From assembly GCA_000213395.2 (NCBI GenBank), contig AFHY01000005.1, forward strand, positions 1 through 55,838: 55,838 nt of DNA. The letters run 5' to 3'. How positions within the stretch are numbered: the first letter of the stretch is position 1; each line of letters opens with the position of its first letter. Shown here piece after piece: positions 35,419-45,364 of this stretch. A program made the translations under genes and the position numbers. This DNA is from a gamma proteobacterium SCGC AAA007-O20 (GTDB lineage Bacteria; Pseudomonadota; Gammaproteobacteria; PS1; Pseudothioglobaceae). Under the pieces are notes generated by a model that was not told where the DNA came from, ran no database searches, and saw only the letters and a list, made by a program, of their open reading frames with translations.

Positions 35419-36627
35419 TTATGAACCTTTCAGAACTTCTATCGCCGACCTACCTACCATCATTTCATACATTTTCTCATCTGTATCACCCTCTGTACCA
35501 AAAACTAAAATACGTGAATTCTCATCCAGTTTTAATACCTCTTTGAGAGAACTATCATGACTGGCAATTAGAAAGCCTGCTAATCCGGCAACAGCCGATT
35601 CTCCGGCAACAATTGGCGTCTGATGATTAGCAAGTAGCTTCATCGTTTTAGAAATTGAGCCATCTTTTATAGTCATAAAGTGTGGAACATAACTCTCAAG
35701 AATAGACCAAGCTAATAACGAAACTTCTCCACATGCAAGACCTGCCATAACTGTATCTAAATCTCCATGGACTACTGTGGGCTCTCCTTTAACTGCACTT
35801 TGAAATAGACAGTCTGCATTTGCTGGCTCTACAACAACAAAGATGGGTGGACAATCAAGACTTTCAACTAAGAATGATACTGTTGCTGCTGGAAACCCTC
35901 CAACACCACCCTGTAAAAAGACATGGGTTGGCGTTTCTTTCATTTGTTTCATTGTCTCATCTACCATTATTGTGTATCCCTGCATAACATCTTTTGGAAT
36001 ATCGGTATAGCCTTCATAAGATGTATCAGATACAACATAGTAACTATTCTCTTTAGCAACCTCGGCTGCTATTCGAACTGAATCATCGTAATTGCCTTCA
36101 ATTCTATTAACTTCTGCTCCATATTTAGCAATTGCTTTTTCTCTACCTATGCTTACATTACGATGGATATAAATCTCACAGTTACAACCAAATTTTTGAG
36201 CACCCCAAGCAACAGATCTACCATGGTTGCCATCAGTAGCACAGCAAACAGTGATTTTTGAGGTTAACTCTATATACGTTCCTGCAATTAAATCAGAGGA
36301 ATTTGCTTCAATATCTATCTCTTTTAATTTTTTAATTAAAAGATTTGCTACCGCATAAGCGCCACCAAGAGCTTTAAAACTTTTAAGAGAAAAACGACAA
36401 CTTTCATCCTTATAAACTATTGATGAAACACCAGCATTATTAGCTAAATCGGATAAATAGTATAAAGGAGTTGGCTCATATTTATCCCAAGAGCTTATCT
36501 CTTTATTAGCTAACTTAAATGATTTAAGACTTAATATATTCTGGTGCTTATATTTAGAACCAACTTGAATTCTTTTGTTCTCAAAATGTGCAGAAGAATT
36601 GACAAAGTTTTTATATTCATTAATCAT
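35419..36627 (-). CDS. Diaminopropionate ammonia-lyase-like PLP enzyme
   Basis: A 402-aa fold-type II PLP enzyme. The lysine motif YKDESCRFSLKSFKALGGAYA near residue 75 is the hallmark of 2,3-diaminopropionate ammonia-lyase (YgeX/DpaL), and CATDGNHGRSVAWGAQ near 133 is the phosphate-contacting loop. VFLQGGVGGFPA near 235 and FGTEGDTDEKMY near the C-terminus also match. It would release two ammonia molecules to give pyruvate, or act on threonine/serine. It lies 16 bases before the M24 hydrolase on the same strand. Confidence 0.85.
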   Translation of the reverse strand: MINEYKNFVNSSAHFENKRIQVGSKYKHQNILSLKSFKLANKEISSWDKYEPTPLYYLSDLANNAGVSSIVYKDESCRFSLKSFKALGGAYAVANLLIKKLKEIDIEANSSDLIAGTYIELTSKITVCCATDGNHGRSVAWGAQKFGCNCEIYIHRNVSIGREKAIAKYGAEVNRIEGNYDDSVRIAAEVAKENSYYVVSDTSYEGYTDIPKDVMQGYTIMVDETMKQMKETPTHVFLQGGVGGFPAATVSFLVESLDCPPIFVVVEPANADCLFQSAVKGEPTVVHGDLDTVMAGLACGEVSLLAWSILESYVPHFMTIKDGSISKTMKLLANHQTPIVAGESAVAGLAGFLIASHDSSLKEVLKLDENSRILVFGTEGDTDEKMYEMMVGRSAIEVLKGS

Positions 36628-36667
36628 AATTTGAAATATTTAAAAGATTCAATTTTAGAATAATAGT

Positions 36668-37540
36668 TTATACCTCAGAATTGTTGGCTTGTGTCAACTG
36701 TCGTCTCTCAATTGTAATTGATGCGATTGCTACTAAAACTATTCCTATAGCTTGGATAACTGTAATTGAGTCCGAGTATAAAAGAAAACCAATAATAAGG
36801 ACCATAAGAGGCTCTGAATAAGCAATATTAGCTGTCCTCGTTGGACCATATTTTCTAACAGCAGCATAAAAAAAGAATAACCCAGTAGCAAATAGAGTTC
36901 CCGAAATTAGAGATAAAATTATGCCTTCATTTGAAGGCCAATAAACACCCACTTCATTTACAAACAAAAACAAAAACATAACCATTGGAATCAGTGTTGA
37001 GTATTTGACAATTTCCCAGTTTCTAAGACTACTAAATCTTGGTGTAAGAAACAGTATAAAAGAATAAGATATTGCTGACAATAAAGCGAGCACTATTCCA
37101 ATAACAAGTGAGTAAACTCCTTCGCTGCTTTGTGAGATTGCTGCAATACCTATAGTTGCCATTATAAACATCAAAATAGTCGTGAAATCTAGCGCTCTTC
37201 GTTTTGAAAAAGACACTATCAAGTAGGTAATTAGAGGGTATGTAAATAAAACAACACTTGCAAGACCAACTGGCATATATTTGACTGCTTCAACAAACAA
37301 CCATGACTGTATGCCTAATAAAAATGAAAGTAATACCAACCAAAAACCAAGCTTTTTATTTCTAATTTGAGTAAATGAAAAAAGACTTTTGGTAACTATC
37401 AATGAACTGCAAAACGTTGTAGCAAAACGCAAAAATAAAAATAAAAAAGCACTCACCTCAAAAGAATATATTAAAGGTACCATGCTGACATTTAAAGCAA
37501 AGAAAAACGAAGACAAAAGTGCAAACTTAACAGCAAACAT
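36668..37540 (-). CDS. EamA/DMT-superfamily transporter
   Basis: A 290-aa membrane protein with ten hydrophobic segments arranged as two EamA halves. GLASVVLFTYPLITYLIVS near residue 92 and YSEPLMVLIIGFLLY near 240 are typical. Such proteins usually export amino acids or metabolites. It is upstream of the DpaL-like and M24 genes (40-base gap), and the three probably form an operon for a small amino compound; direction of transport is unknown. Confidence 0.85.
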   Translation of the reverse strand: MFAVKFALLSSFFFALNVSMVPLIYSFEVSAFLFLFLRFATTFCSSLIVTKSLFSFTQIRNKKLGFWLVLLSFLLGIQSWLFVEAVKYMPVGLASVVLFTYPLITYLIVSFSKRRALDFTTILMFIMATIGIAAISQSSEGVYSLVIGIVLALLSAISYSFILFLTPRFSSLRNWEIVKYSTLIPMVMFLFLFVNEVGVYWPSNEGIILSLISGTLFATGLFFFYAAVRKYGPTRTANIAYSEPLMVLIIGFLLYSDSITVIQAIGIVLVAIASITIERRQLTQANNSEV

Positions 37541-37732
37541 CCTAACCCCATTAGAGATGAACTCTTAACACTTTATCTATCAAACTAAAGTAATGTCAAG
37601 AAAAGTCAAATTTTATAAGATAAATGAAAAGATGGTTTAGTTCATTTCAACCCTAGATGCCTATTTTTTTTTACCTAAATTTAGACCTTTAGCGTAACAT
37701 TGCAGCAGCATTTTCAATGATTAGGAGAAGAG

Positions 37733-39745
37733 ATGGAATTTGATGCAAATTTGATTCCCCCTGCACTTGGAGTTTTAGGGCTTTTGATAGTATTTTTTAT
37801 ATATCAATGGATAAAGAAGCAACCTGGTGGTAGTGGTGCAGTTCAAAAAATTGGTGAACAAATCCATATTGGCTCTATTGTTTTCATGAAGCGTGAATAC
37901 AAGATGCTGAGCATGTTTGCATTAGTTTTATTGGTTCTACTTGGTATTTTTCTTGGTCCTGCAAGTGCGCTATGCTTTTTAGTAGGCGCTGTTGCCTCTG
38001 CTACAGCAGGCTATATTGGTATGAATACAGCAACTATTGCTAATGTAAGGACAGCCCAAGCAGCACACGAAGAAGGAAGTGCAGCAGCACTAACTGTTGC
38101 CTTCTTTGGTGGCTCAGTTATGGGACTTTCAGTTGCCGCACTTGGTCTGCTAGGTTTAGGAGGACTATACTATTTTTTCGGTGAAACTCATTCTGAAGCA
38201 CTACATGGCTTTGCAATGGGTGCCTCAGTTGTCGCATTATTCTCTCGTGTCGGTGGCGGTATCTTTACTAAAAGTGCCGATGTTGGCGCAGATTTAGTTG
38301 GTAAATTAGAGGCTGGTATTCCTGAAGATGATCCACGTAATCCAGCAGTTATTGCTGATAATGTTGGAGATAATGTTGGAGATATTGCTGGTATGGGTTC
38401 AGATATTTTTGAGTCATATTGTGGATCAATGATTGCAACCATAGCAATCGCTGCAACTATGGCCCTAGATCTTGGAAATCAAAGCGAGTTGATGTTTCTA
38501 CCTTTAGCTCTTGCATCATTAGGTTTGGCTTGTTCTGTTATTGGTATTGTATTTGTGAAGATGTCATCGAACAAGTCGCCTGAATCTGCTCTCAGAATGG
38601 GCACTATTGGATCTGCAGTTTTATTTATTGTTACCTCTTACTTCCTTATTAATCAGCTTGATGTTGTTAATAATATTTGGGTAGCTGTTCTTATGGGTAG
38701 CTTAGGTGGCATTATTATTGGTCTTGTTACAGAATACTATACTGCTGGTAAGCCAATTATAGACATTGCTGAATCAGGAAAGACTGGAGCAGCTACAGTA
38801 ATGATTAAAGGCTTGGCAATTGGTATGCAATCAGTTGTTATTCCTGTTTTAATGATTTGTTTGATTATTTGGGTAGCTAATCATTTTGTTGGATTATATG
38901 GAGTTGGTATTGCTGCTATTGGAATGCTTGCAACAGTTGGAATGACAATGGCAATTGACGCTTATGGCCCAATTGCAGATAATGCAGGTGGTATTGCTGA
39001 GATGGCTGGACTAGGGGAAGATACTCGTAAAATCACAGACTCTCTTGATGAACTTGGTAACACAACTGCAGCGATTGGTAAAGGATTTGCAATCGGCGCA
39101 GCAGCTCTTGCAGCTCTTGCCATTATTACAGCTTATACAGAAACAGTTAGTAATTTAGCTATTGCAAAGGATTTGCCATTCTCACTGGCATTAAACAATG
39201 CTGAAGTTTTAATTGGATTATTTATTGGTGGAACTATTCCTTTCTTAATTGCCTCTCTCACTATGACGGCAGTTGGTGATGCCGCTTTTGAAATGATTGA
39301 AGAAGTAAGAAGGCAGTTTAAAGAGATTAAAGGACTACTTGAAGGCACAGCTGAACCTGATACAGCTAAATGTATCGACATCGCCACAACTGCCGCACTT
39401 AAAAAAATGATTCTTCCAGGCGTTATTGCGGTTTCAGCGCCAGTATTAGTTGGCTTTTTAATAAGTCCTGATGCACTTGGTGGAATGCTTGGAGGTGCGC
39501 TTCTTGGTTGTGTTCTAATGGCCCTTATGATGGCCAATGCAGGGGGAGCATGGGATAACGCTAAAAAGTATGTTGAAAAGGGAAACTTTGGTGGGAAAGG
39601 AACCGATGTTCACACAGCAACCGTTGTAGGTGATACTGTTGGTGACCCTTTCAAAGATACATCAGGTCCATCAATGAATATTCTTATTAATGTAATGGCG
39701 ATCGTAAGCTTAGTTATTGCTCCTTTATTGTTTATGTGGAAATAA
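37733..39745 (+). CDS. hppA: Membrane-bound ion-translocating pyrophosphatase
   Basis: A 670-aa, 16-helix PPase that couples pyrophosphate hydrolysis to H+ or Na+ pumping. The PPi-binding region is at [35 protein letters not shown] (in part near residue 180-215). The K+-dependence position reads [10 protein letters not shown], with Ala where K+-independent enzymes have Lys, so this is of the K+-dependent class. An AGGAGA ribosome-binding site lies at 37721-37728. In sulfur-oxidising autotrophs the enzyme recovers energy from PPi with the Calvin cycle. Confidence 0.95.
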   Translation: MEFDANLIPPALGVLGLLIVFFIYQWIKKQPGGSGAVQKIGEQIHIGSIVFMKREYKMLSMFALVLLVLLGIFLGPASALCFLVGAVASATAGYIGMNTATIANVRTAQAAHEEGSAAALTVAFFGGSVMGLSVAALGLLGLGGLYYFFGETHSEALHGFAMGASVVALFSRVGGGIFTKSADVGADLVGKLEAGIPEDDPRNPAVIADNVGDNVGDIAGMGSDIFESYCGSMIATIAIAATMALDLGNQSELMFLPLALASLGLACSVIGIVFVKMSSNKSPESALRMGTIGSAVLFIVTSYFLINQLDVVNNIWVAVLMGSLGGIIIGLVTEYYTAGKPIIDIAESGKTGAATVMIKGLAIGMQSVVIPVLMICLIIWVANHFVGLYGVGIAAIGMLATVGMTMAIDAYGPIADNAGGIAEMAGLGEDTRKITDSLDELGNTTAAIGKGFAIGAAALAALAIITAYTETVSNLAIAKDLPFSLALNNAEVLIGLFIGGTIPFLIASLTMTAVGDAAFEMIEEVRRQFKEIKGLLEGTAEPDTAKCIDIATTAALKKMILPGVIAVSAPVLVGFLISPDALGGMLGGALLGCVLMALMMANAGGAWDNAKKYVEKGNFGGKGTDVHTATVVGDTVGDPFKDTSGPSMNILINVMAIVSLVIAPLLFMWK

Positions 39746-39791
39746 ACTAACTAAACCAACCCTACCTTTCTGGTAGGAATGATTCACTCAA

Positions 39792-41243
39792 TTAATTACG
39801 CCAAAAAGCCTTGTGAAAAAGGGCAATAATAGTTAATACTTCTAATCGTCCAATCAGCATTGAAAAACTTAAAACCCATTTAGCGGAGTCACTCAATGAG
39901 CCATAGTTTTCAGCAACCTGACCTAGACCTGGACCAAGATTATTCATCGTAGCTGCGGTGGCAGAATAGGCACTTACTTGATCCAAACCAATAAACATTA
40001 GCAACATTAAAATGATTACAAAAGAAATGGCGTAGAGTGAAAAGAAGCCCAACACAGAGATTATCGTCTTATCAGTAAGGCTTGTTTGATTTAACTTAAC
40101 ACTGACCTGTGCACTAGGACGAATAAACTTTTTTATTTCCTTCATACCCAATCTAAACAAGACCAGTATCCTCACTACCTTAATACCGCCACCAGTTGAA
40201 CCTACGCAAGCACCAACAAAACTGACCATGATAAGAAATACAGGTATAGCAGTAGGCCAACCACTAAATTTTTGTGAAACAAATCCTGTCGTTGTAGCAA
40301 TTGATATTGTTTGGAATAAGCTATGCCTAATAGTTTCACTAGAAGAGTCATACTCTGCATGAATACTGAGAAATAATAAAACAATTATTGCAGTAATTAC
40401 CAAAATCAGAGTATAGGTTTTAAATTCAGAGTCTTTCAAATAGTTCATTAAAGAACGGTTATTCCAAGCAACAAAGTGAAGGGAGAAATTAATACCAGCT
40501 AAAAACATAAAAAACATAGCAATTACTTCAATAGATAAAGAATTGAAATAGCCAATTGAACCATCATGTGTTGAAAATCCACCAATAGCAACTGTTGAAA
40601 AACTATGTCCTACTGCATCAAAGAGCGTCATCCCTGATAAAAAATACCCAATTGCGCAAAGAGCAGTAAGAGAAACATATATCTTCCAAAGTGCAATCGC
40701 AGTATGCCTTAACTTGGGTGTCATCCTATCCTTTGAGATACCACCCGATTCTGCATGATAGAGCTCCATACCTCCAACACCAAGAAGTGGAAGAACAGCA
40801 ACTGCAAGAACAATAATACCCATTCCGCCTAACCATTGAAGCTGTTGGCGATAATAGAGAATACTTTTGGGTAGCTCGTCTAACTGACTTAAAACCGTAG
40901 AACCTGTAGTAGTCAAGCCTGACATAGATTCAAAAAATGCACCTGAGAAAGTTAAGTTATCGATTGATTCAGTAAGAAGAAAAGGAAGAGTTCCAAATAG
41001 CGACAAGACCAACCAAAAACAGACCACAATCAGTACACCATCTCTGAGATGAAAATCTTTTTTGATATTTCGATAAGGCCACCACAAAGAAAAACCACCG
41101 ATGAGCGTCAATACAAAAGAAATTACAAAAGAAAGATACTCACCCTCAGCATATATGAAGTCAATCAGTAGCGGTGGAATTTGAGTTAAGCTGAAAACCA
41201 TAAGCAACAAACCAATGGTTTTAGAAACAACACTTAATTGCAT
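39792..41243 (-). CDS. trkH: Trk potassium uptake membrane subunit
   Basis: A 483-aa K+ channel-like subunit with the four-fold M1-P-M2 repeats. The filter regions include SGLTTTGSTVLSQL near residue 107, VAIGGFSTHDGSIG near 220, ATTTGFVSQKF near 315 and ATMNNLGPGLGQVA near 432. It acts with TrkA in the cytoplasmic membrane. The gene is 39 bases downstream of trkA. Confidence 0.94.
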   Translation of the reverse strand: MQLSVVSKTIGLLLMVFSLTQIPPLLIDFIYAEGEYLSFVISFVLTLIGGFSLWWPYRNIKKDFHLRDGVLIVVCFWLVLSLFGTLPFLLTESIDNLTFSGAFFESMSGLTTTGSTVLSQLDELPKSILYYRQQLQWLGGMGIIVLAVAVLPLLGVGGMELYHAESGGISKDRMTPKLRHTAIALWKIYVSLTALCAIGYFLSGMTLFDAVGHSFSTVAIGGFSTHDGSIGYFNSLSIEVIAMFFMFLAGINFSLHFVAWNNRSLMNYLKDSEFKTYTLILVITAIIVLLFLSIHAEYDSSSETIRHSLFQTISIATTTGFVSQKFSGWPTAIPVFLIMVSFVGACVGSTGGGIKVVRILVLFRLGMKEIKKFIRPSAQVSVKLNQTSLTDKTIISVLGFFSLYAISFVIILMLLMFIGLDQVSAYSATAATMNNLGPGLGQVAENYGSLSDSAKWVLSFSMLIGRLEVLTIIALFHKAFWRN

Positions 41244-41282
41244 TTTAGGGTTGCCTTTTTGGTTATGGATTTTGGTTTTCCG

Positions 41283-42653
41283 TTACTCATTCTCTGAGAA
41301 TAGGGCTTCAACTTGGTGAATCTTTCCAACATCCGTCAACATCATAAGAACGTGATCTCCTTGCTCAATGACCAACTTTTTAGAGCCCATCAACAGTTCA
41401 TTATCTCTAACAATAGCTCCTACTACGACCCCTTCTGGTAAAGGTAAATCTTTAATCATTGATCCAACTACTTTTGAGGTATTTTTATCTCCATGAACGA
41501 CAACTTCTATGGCTTCAGCTTCACCATGTTGAAGTGAGTGCACCTTCATAGTGTCACCTTTCCTAATATGTGACAAAATACCACTCACCGTTATTTGATC
41601 AGGTGACACAATAATATCCACATCATCACTTTGCTCTGCCAATAAGGCGTAAACATCACGCTTCACTAGAGCAATTGTTTTATGTGCTCCTAGACGTTTA
41701 GCTAAAATTGAAACAATGACATTTACTTCATCAGAATCGGTTAATGCTAAAAACAAATCAGTATTTTCAATTCCTTCCTCTATGAGTAGATCCTCATCAG
41801 AAGCATTACCTTGCAACACCAAAGCATGATTGAGTTTTTCAGCTAAACTCTTAGCCCTATCTTCATCCAACTCAATAATACGAATATTATAAGTATCCTC
41901 AAGTAGTTTTGCGACATTGAGTCCAATGTTTCCACCACCTGCAATGAAGATTTTTTGATATGTGTTTTCGGCGCGCCTAAACTCTTTTAGAACTCTTGAT
42001 ATGTGATCCTTCTTAGCAAGAAAGTAGACATGGTCGCCTTCTCGAACTACAGTGTCACTGTTAGCAAGTATTGCTCTATCGTTTCGGTAAAGACTGACGA
42101 TTCGCATTTGCACATCCGGAATATGCTCATGCAGCTCCTTAACAGGTCGGTTCACAATTGGTGTTCCAATATAAGCTCGAGTTTCAACCAATTGAACCAA
42201 ACCATTCTCAAAATCAAAGACTTGAGAGGCACCAGGCTCTTCTATGATCCCTATGATATAGTCGGTGATTAAATTTTCTGGGGTAATTAGAAAATCAATA
42301 GGTAAAGCTTCATTAGTAAATATCTCAGGCCTAAGCAAATATTCTGTAGTTCTTATTCGAGCAATTTTTTTATCTACATGATATAAAGTGTGGGCCATTC
42401 TGCAAGCAACCATATTCCTTTCATCAGAGCCCATAACGGCAATCACTATATCCATGGTTTTGATACCTGCTTTTTCTAAAACACTTGGATAAGCACCATA
42501 ACCGACAACTGTTTTGATGTCTAGGTGTCTCTGAAGAGGAATGAGTTTATCTTCTACTTGATCAACTATAGTGATGTCATTGTCATCATCTAAACAAAGA
42601 TACTTTGCAAGCGTTGAACCTACCTGGCCAGCACCTAAGATTAAAATCTTCAT
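41283..42653 (-). CDS. trkA: Trk system NAD-binding regulatory protein
   Basis: A 456-aa protein with two RCK_N/RCK_C pairs: the first nucleotide site is MKILILGAGQVGSTLA at residue 1 and the second FIAGGGNIGLNVAKLLE near 232. It gates TrkH in response to nucleotides. The ATG overlaps the stop of the preceding response regulator (ATGA), which links potassium uptake with the two-component system in one operon. Confidence 0.95.
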   Translation of the reverse strand: MKILILGAGQVGSTLAKYLCLDDDNDITIVDQVEDKLIPLQRHLDIKTVVGYGAYPSVLEKAGIKTMDIVIAVMGSDERNMVACRMAHTLYHVDKKIARIRTTEYLLRPEIFTNEALPIDFLITPENLITDYIIGIIEEPGASQVFDFENGLVQLVETRAYIGTPIVNRPVKELHEHIPDVQMRIVSLYRNDRAILANSDTVVREGDHVYFLAKKDHISRVLKEFRRAENTYQKIFIAGGGNIGLNVAKLLEDTYNIRIIELDEDRAKSLAEKLNHALVLQGNASDEDLLIEEGIENTDLFLALTDSDEVNVIVSILAKRLGAHKTIALVKRDVYALLAEQSDDVDIIVSPDQITVSGILSHIRKGDTMKVHSLQHGEAEAIEVVVHGDKNTSKVVGSMIKDLPLPEGVVVGAIVRDNELLMGSKKLVIEQGDHVLMMLTDVGKIHQVEALFSENE

Positions 42654-43225
42654 TTCTTATCAATCCCTAAATCTTTAAGTTTTCGATACAAAGTTGTCCT
42701 CTCTAATCCTGCCTTTTCAGCAACAATGGCGATATTATTATCGTTTAATGCAAGATGATGAAGTAAATATTGACGCTCAAAAATATTTCGAGCTTCTTTA
42801 AGCTTAAGAGAAAAATCAATGCCACTCACTTCTTGATTTGATTCTTCTGGATCTGGACGAGTCATTATATTTCGTAAAATCGGTAAAAAGTCATGCAAAG
42901 GCTTCTTTAAAAAATCTATTGCTCCAAGTTTCATTGCTTTAACAATATCACTGGGTTCAGCATGCCCTGACATCATAACAATTGGTGTGTCGAATCCCTC
43001 AGAAGTCCATTCAGCTAGAAGTGAAATTCCATCCTGACCAGGCATCCAGACATCCAATAAAACCAAGTCAAAAGTATTAGCAGAAACAATAGCTTTTGCC
43101 TCACTCGCGCTTCGAGCTAGGACGGTTTCATAGTTAACATCTTCCAAAACATCTTTGATGATTTCAGTGTTATCTTTCTCATCATCAATAATTAATATTT
43201 TTCCGAATGAAGTTTCTTCTTCCAT
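42650..43225 (-). CDS. NtrX-like response regulator lacking the AAA+ domain
   Basis: A protein of about 191 aa. An N-terminal receiver domain (ILIIDDEKDN, phosphoacceptor Asp in LVLLDVWMPGQDG, Thr/Ser in VMMSGHAE, Lys in FLKKPLHD, residues about 8-120) is followed directly by a Fis-type HTH with the NtrX-like ending LERTTLYRKLKDLGI. NtrX proteins normally carry a sigma54-activating AAA+ module between these parts; here it is absent, so it is built like PrrA/RegA. The start at 43225 has an AAAGGAG site; the track start overlaps the kinase gene. Confidence 0.87.
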   Translation of the reverse strand: MEEETSFGKILIIDDEKDNTEIIKDVLEDVNYETVLARSASEAKAIVSANTFDLVLLDVWMPGQDGISLLAEWTSEGFDTPIVMMSGHAEPSDIVKAMKLGAIDFLKKPLHDFLPILRNIMTRPDPEESNQEVSGIDFSLKLKEARNIFERQYLLHHLALNDNNIAIVAEKAGLERTTLYRKLKDLGIDKK

Positions 43226-43226
43226 T

Positions 43227-45299
43227 TCAACTCCTTTGACTTGCAATTATACTGAATTCAATTGTCACTCTTGCACCATGAGGTTCTTCATTGCTAGCAT
43301 AAATTTGCCCATCGTGCTGTTCAACAATGTTTTGTACAATTGCTAAGCCTAGACCGCTACCCGTTTTTTTAGTAGTGACATAAGGCTCGAAAGCCTGATC
43401 AAGAATGTCAACAGGAAACCCATTTCCATTATCGACAATTGTCAAACGTACAATTCCTTCATCCTTCACAATTTGTGATTTAATCACAATATTAAGTCTG
43501 GTTTTCTTTTTCTTAGATTCAATACAATTTTTAATCAAATTGATTAATACACGAGAAATAGCATCTTTATCAAGCTGTAATTTTGGTAAGTCACCACTCA
43601 AATCAAGATCAATTCTCAATCCAGCTTGGGTGTCATATAGAGATACTGCCTTATTAACCAAAGCGTTGAGTGAGGTAGAGACCTTTGTAATTTCTGGTGT
43701 ATTGGCATAATTGGCGAATGCACTCACCATGGAATCCATCGAAGCCACTTGATCAATGATGGTTTTAGTGGTTTTATTAATGATTGCTGAATCTTTAGAA
43801 TCTAACTTATCTAAAAATAGATTACGGAGTCTCTGTGCAGAGAGTAATATTGGTGTTAGAGGGTTCTTGATCTCATGTGCCATTCTGACAGCAACTTCTC
43901 CCCAGGCAGCCTTTTTCTGAGCACGATTTAGCTTCGATATGTCACTAATAATAATGACGTAACCTAGATTTTTATTCTCAACATCAAGAGTTGCACCTTG
44001 ACAATAAATTAGACGATGCCTATCTTTTAACATTAATTCAATTTCACCACCCCATTCATCTAACTCTTGATTAATTTTTTCTTCAACAAATGAAAAAAGA
44101 GGTTTTAGATGTTTATGACTTTTGATAATACTGTCGTATGACTGCCCTAAAAAAACTGTCTCGTCATCAATTTGCAGAATCTTACCAATCACTGGATTAA
44201 TTAGCTGTATTATCTTATCCTGATTGAGAGCAATTACACCATAAGAGTACTTTAAAATCGTTTCTAGATATAAGTTATGCGTATCCAAACCTTCTCTAGA
44301 TAACTTTATTCGCTTACTCATCTCATTGAAATGTGCAACCAAGTCATGCATATCTTCACTCTTTGGAACTTGCTGAATCTGGACATCATAATTACCTGAG
44401 GAGATTTCTCGCGTTGCTATTGATAAATTATGCATAGGGCGCATTAACTGATCAATCATTCTTAGGATAATCAATAAAGCACTTAAAACTGCTAATAAAA
44501 TCGTTGAAGAAAAATCAATCATAAAGCGAGTTTTAATAATAGATGAGTTGAGTTCTAATTCTGCTTCTTTCGCTGCATCCCTAAAACGCATCATCCTTGA
44601 AGTCAAGTTACTAATACTCATATCTGTTGCGTAGTGAGCAATAAGAGTAAACTCATCGGTTGAAGCAGTATATACATAATCCGCTAAACATACTCTATCA
44701 CTTTTACTTTGCGCAACAAGATTCTTTAAACTGCCATAGAGCTTTAACTCACATGCCCAATTATCCTGAACTAGCAAGTTTAATACTATCTGCATTTTTT
44801 CACTAGAGGCGCGAGGAGCGTCAAAATAGTTCACTAATTTACCTATATTCAAGGTACGATCTTCATAATACTTAATGGCAATATTGTTTGTATTTTTATA
44901 TAGATCGTCTACTTCTCCACCCACCTTGAGATTAAACTCTTCAAACTGGCTCTCAGCTCTTTGTAGGTTGTCTCTGATTGATTCAAATGAAAAAAGATAG
45001 AATGAAAGCACTGGAACCAAAACTAAAACAGGAACAATCTTGATGAAAGACCAGGTAAATTTTGAACCTATAACGCCTTCATCAGTATTTTCTTTTAATT
45101 TTTTCATTGAAAGAATGATGTAGTAAATTGCAATTAAACTCATAACGACGTTAAAACCAATCAATACTAAATACCACTCATCAATCAAACCTGGATTGAG
45201 ACCGAGATAAAACATTGCAAAAAAAGAGATTAAAAAAATCACAATCCAAAACAAAGCACGAGGTGACTCTTTCAACGAAAAGGCTTGATCTAACAACAT
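43227..45299 (-). CDS. NtrY-like sensor histidine kinase
   Basis: A 690-aa membrane kinase. Seen: N-terminal transmembrane helices, a periplasmic or sensor segment (residues about 110-270), a further helix, HAMP (residues about 295-345), PAS (about 350-455), the phosphoacceptor His in VRMAHEIKNPLTPILLSAQRL near 478, and the ATPase motifs LINLIKNCIES, DNGNGFP and GSGLGLAIVQNI. The NPLTPI version of the H-box is typical of NtrY. It is followed at once by the response regulator and trkA-trkH. Confidence 0.9.
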   Translation of the reverse strand: MLLDQAFSLKESPRALFWIVIFLISFFAMFYLGLNPGLIDEWYLVLIGFNVVMSLIAIYYIILSMKKLKENTDEGVIGSKFTWSFIKIVPVLVLVPVLSFYLFSFESIRDNLQRAESQFEEFNLKVGGEVDDLYKNTNNIAIKYYEDRTLNIGKLVNYFDAPRASSEKMQIVLNLLVQDNWACELKLYGSLKNLVAQSKSDRVCLADYVYTASTDEFTLIAHYATDMSISNLTSRMMRFRDAAKEAELELNSSIIKTRFMIDFSSTILLAVLSALLIILRMIDQLMRPMHNLSIATREISSGNYDVQIQQVPKSEDMHDLVAHFNEMSKRIKLSREGLDTHNLYLETILKYSYGVIALNQDKIIQLINPVIGKILQIDDETVFLGQSYDSIIKSHKHLKPLFSFVEEKINQELDEWGGEIELMLKDRHRLIYCQGATLDVENKNLGYVIIISDISKLNRAQKKAAWGEVAVRMAHEIKNPLTPILLSAQRLRNLFLDKLDSKDSAIINKTTKTIIDQVASMDSMVSAFANYANTPEITKVSTSLNALVNKAVSLYDTQAGLRIDLDLSGDLPKLQLDKDAISRVLINLIKNCIESKKKKTRLNIVIKSQIVKDEGIVRLTIVDNGNGFPVDILDQAFEPYVTTKKTGSGLGLAIVQNIVEQHDGQIYASNEEPHGARVTIEFSIIASQRS

Positions 45300-45364
45300 A
45301 AACTACATTTATACAAATTTAAATAGGCTTGATTATCTCATAAATGAATTATTGCTAGCACGAG

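Noticed and set aside
39761-39777. CCTACC-TTTCT-GGTAGG hairpin between hppA and trkH as an intrinsic terminator
   Set aside because: The six-base stem is not followed by a T tract on either strand.
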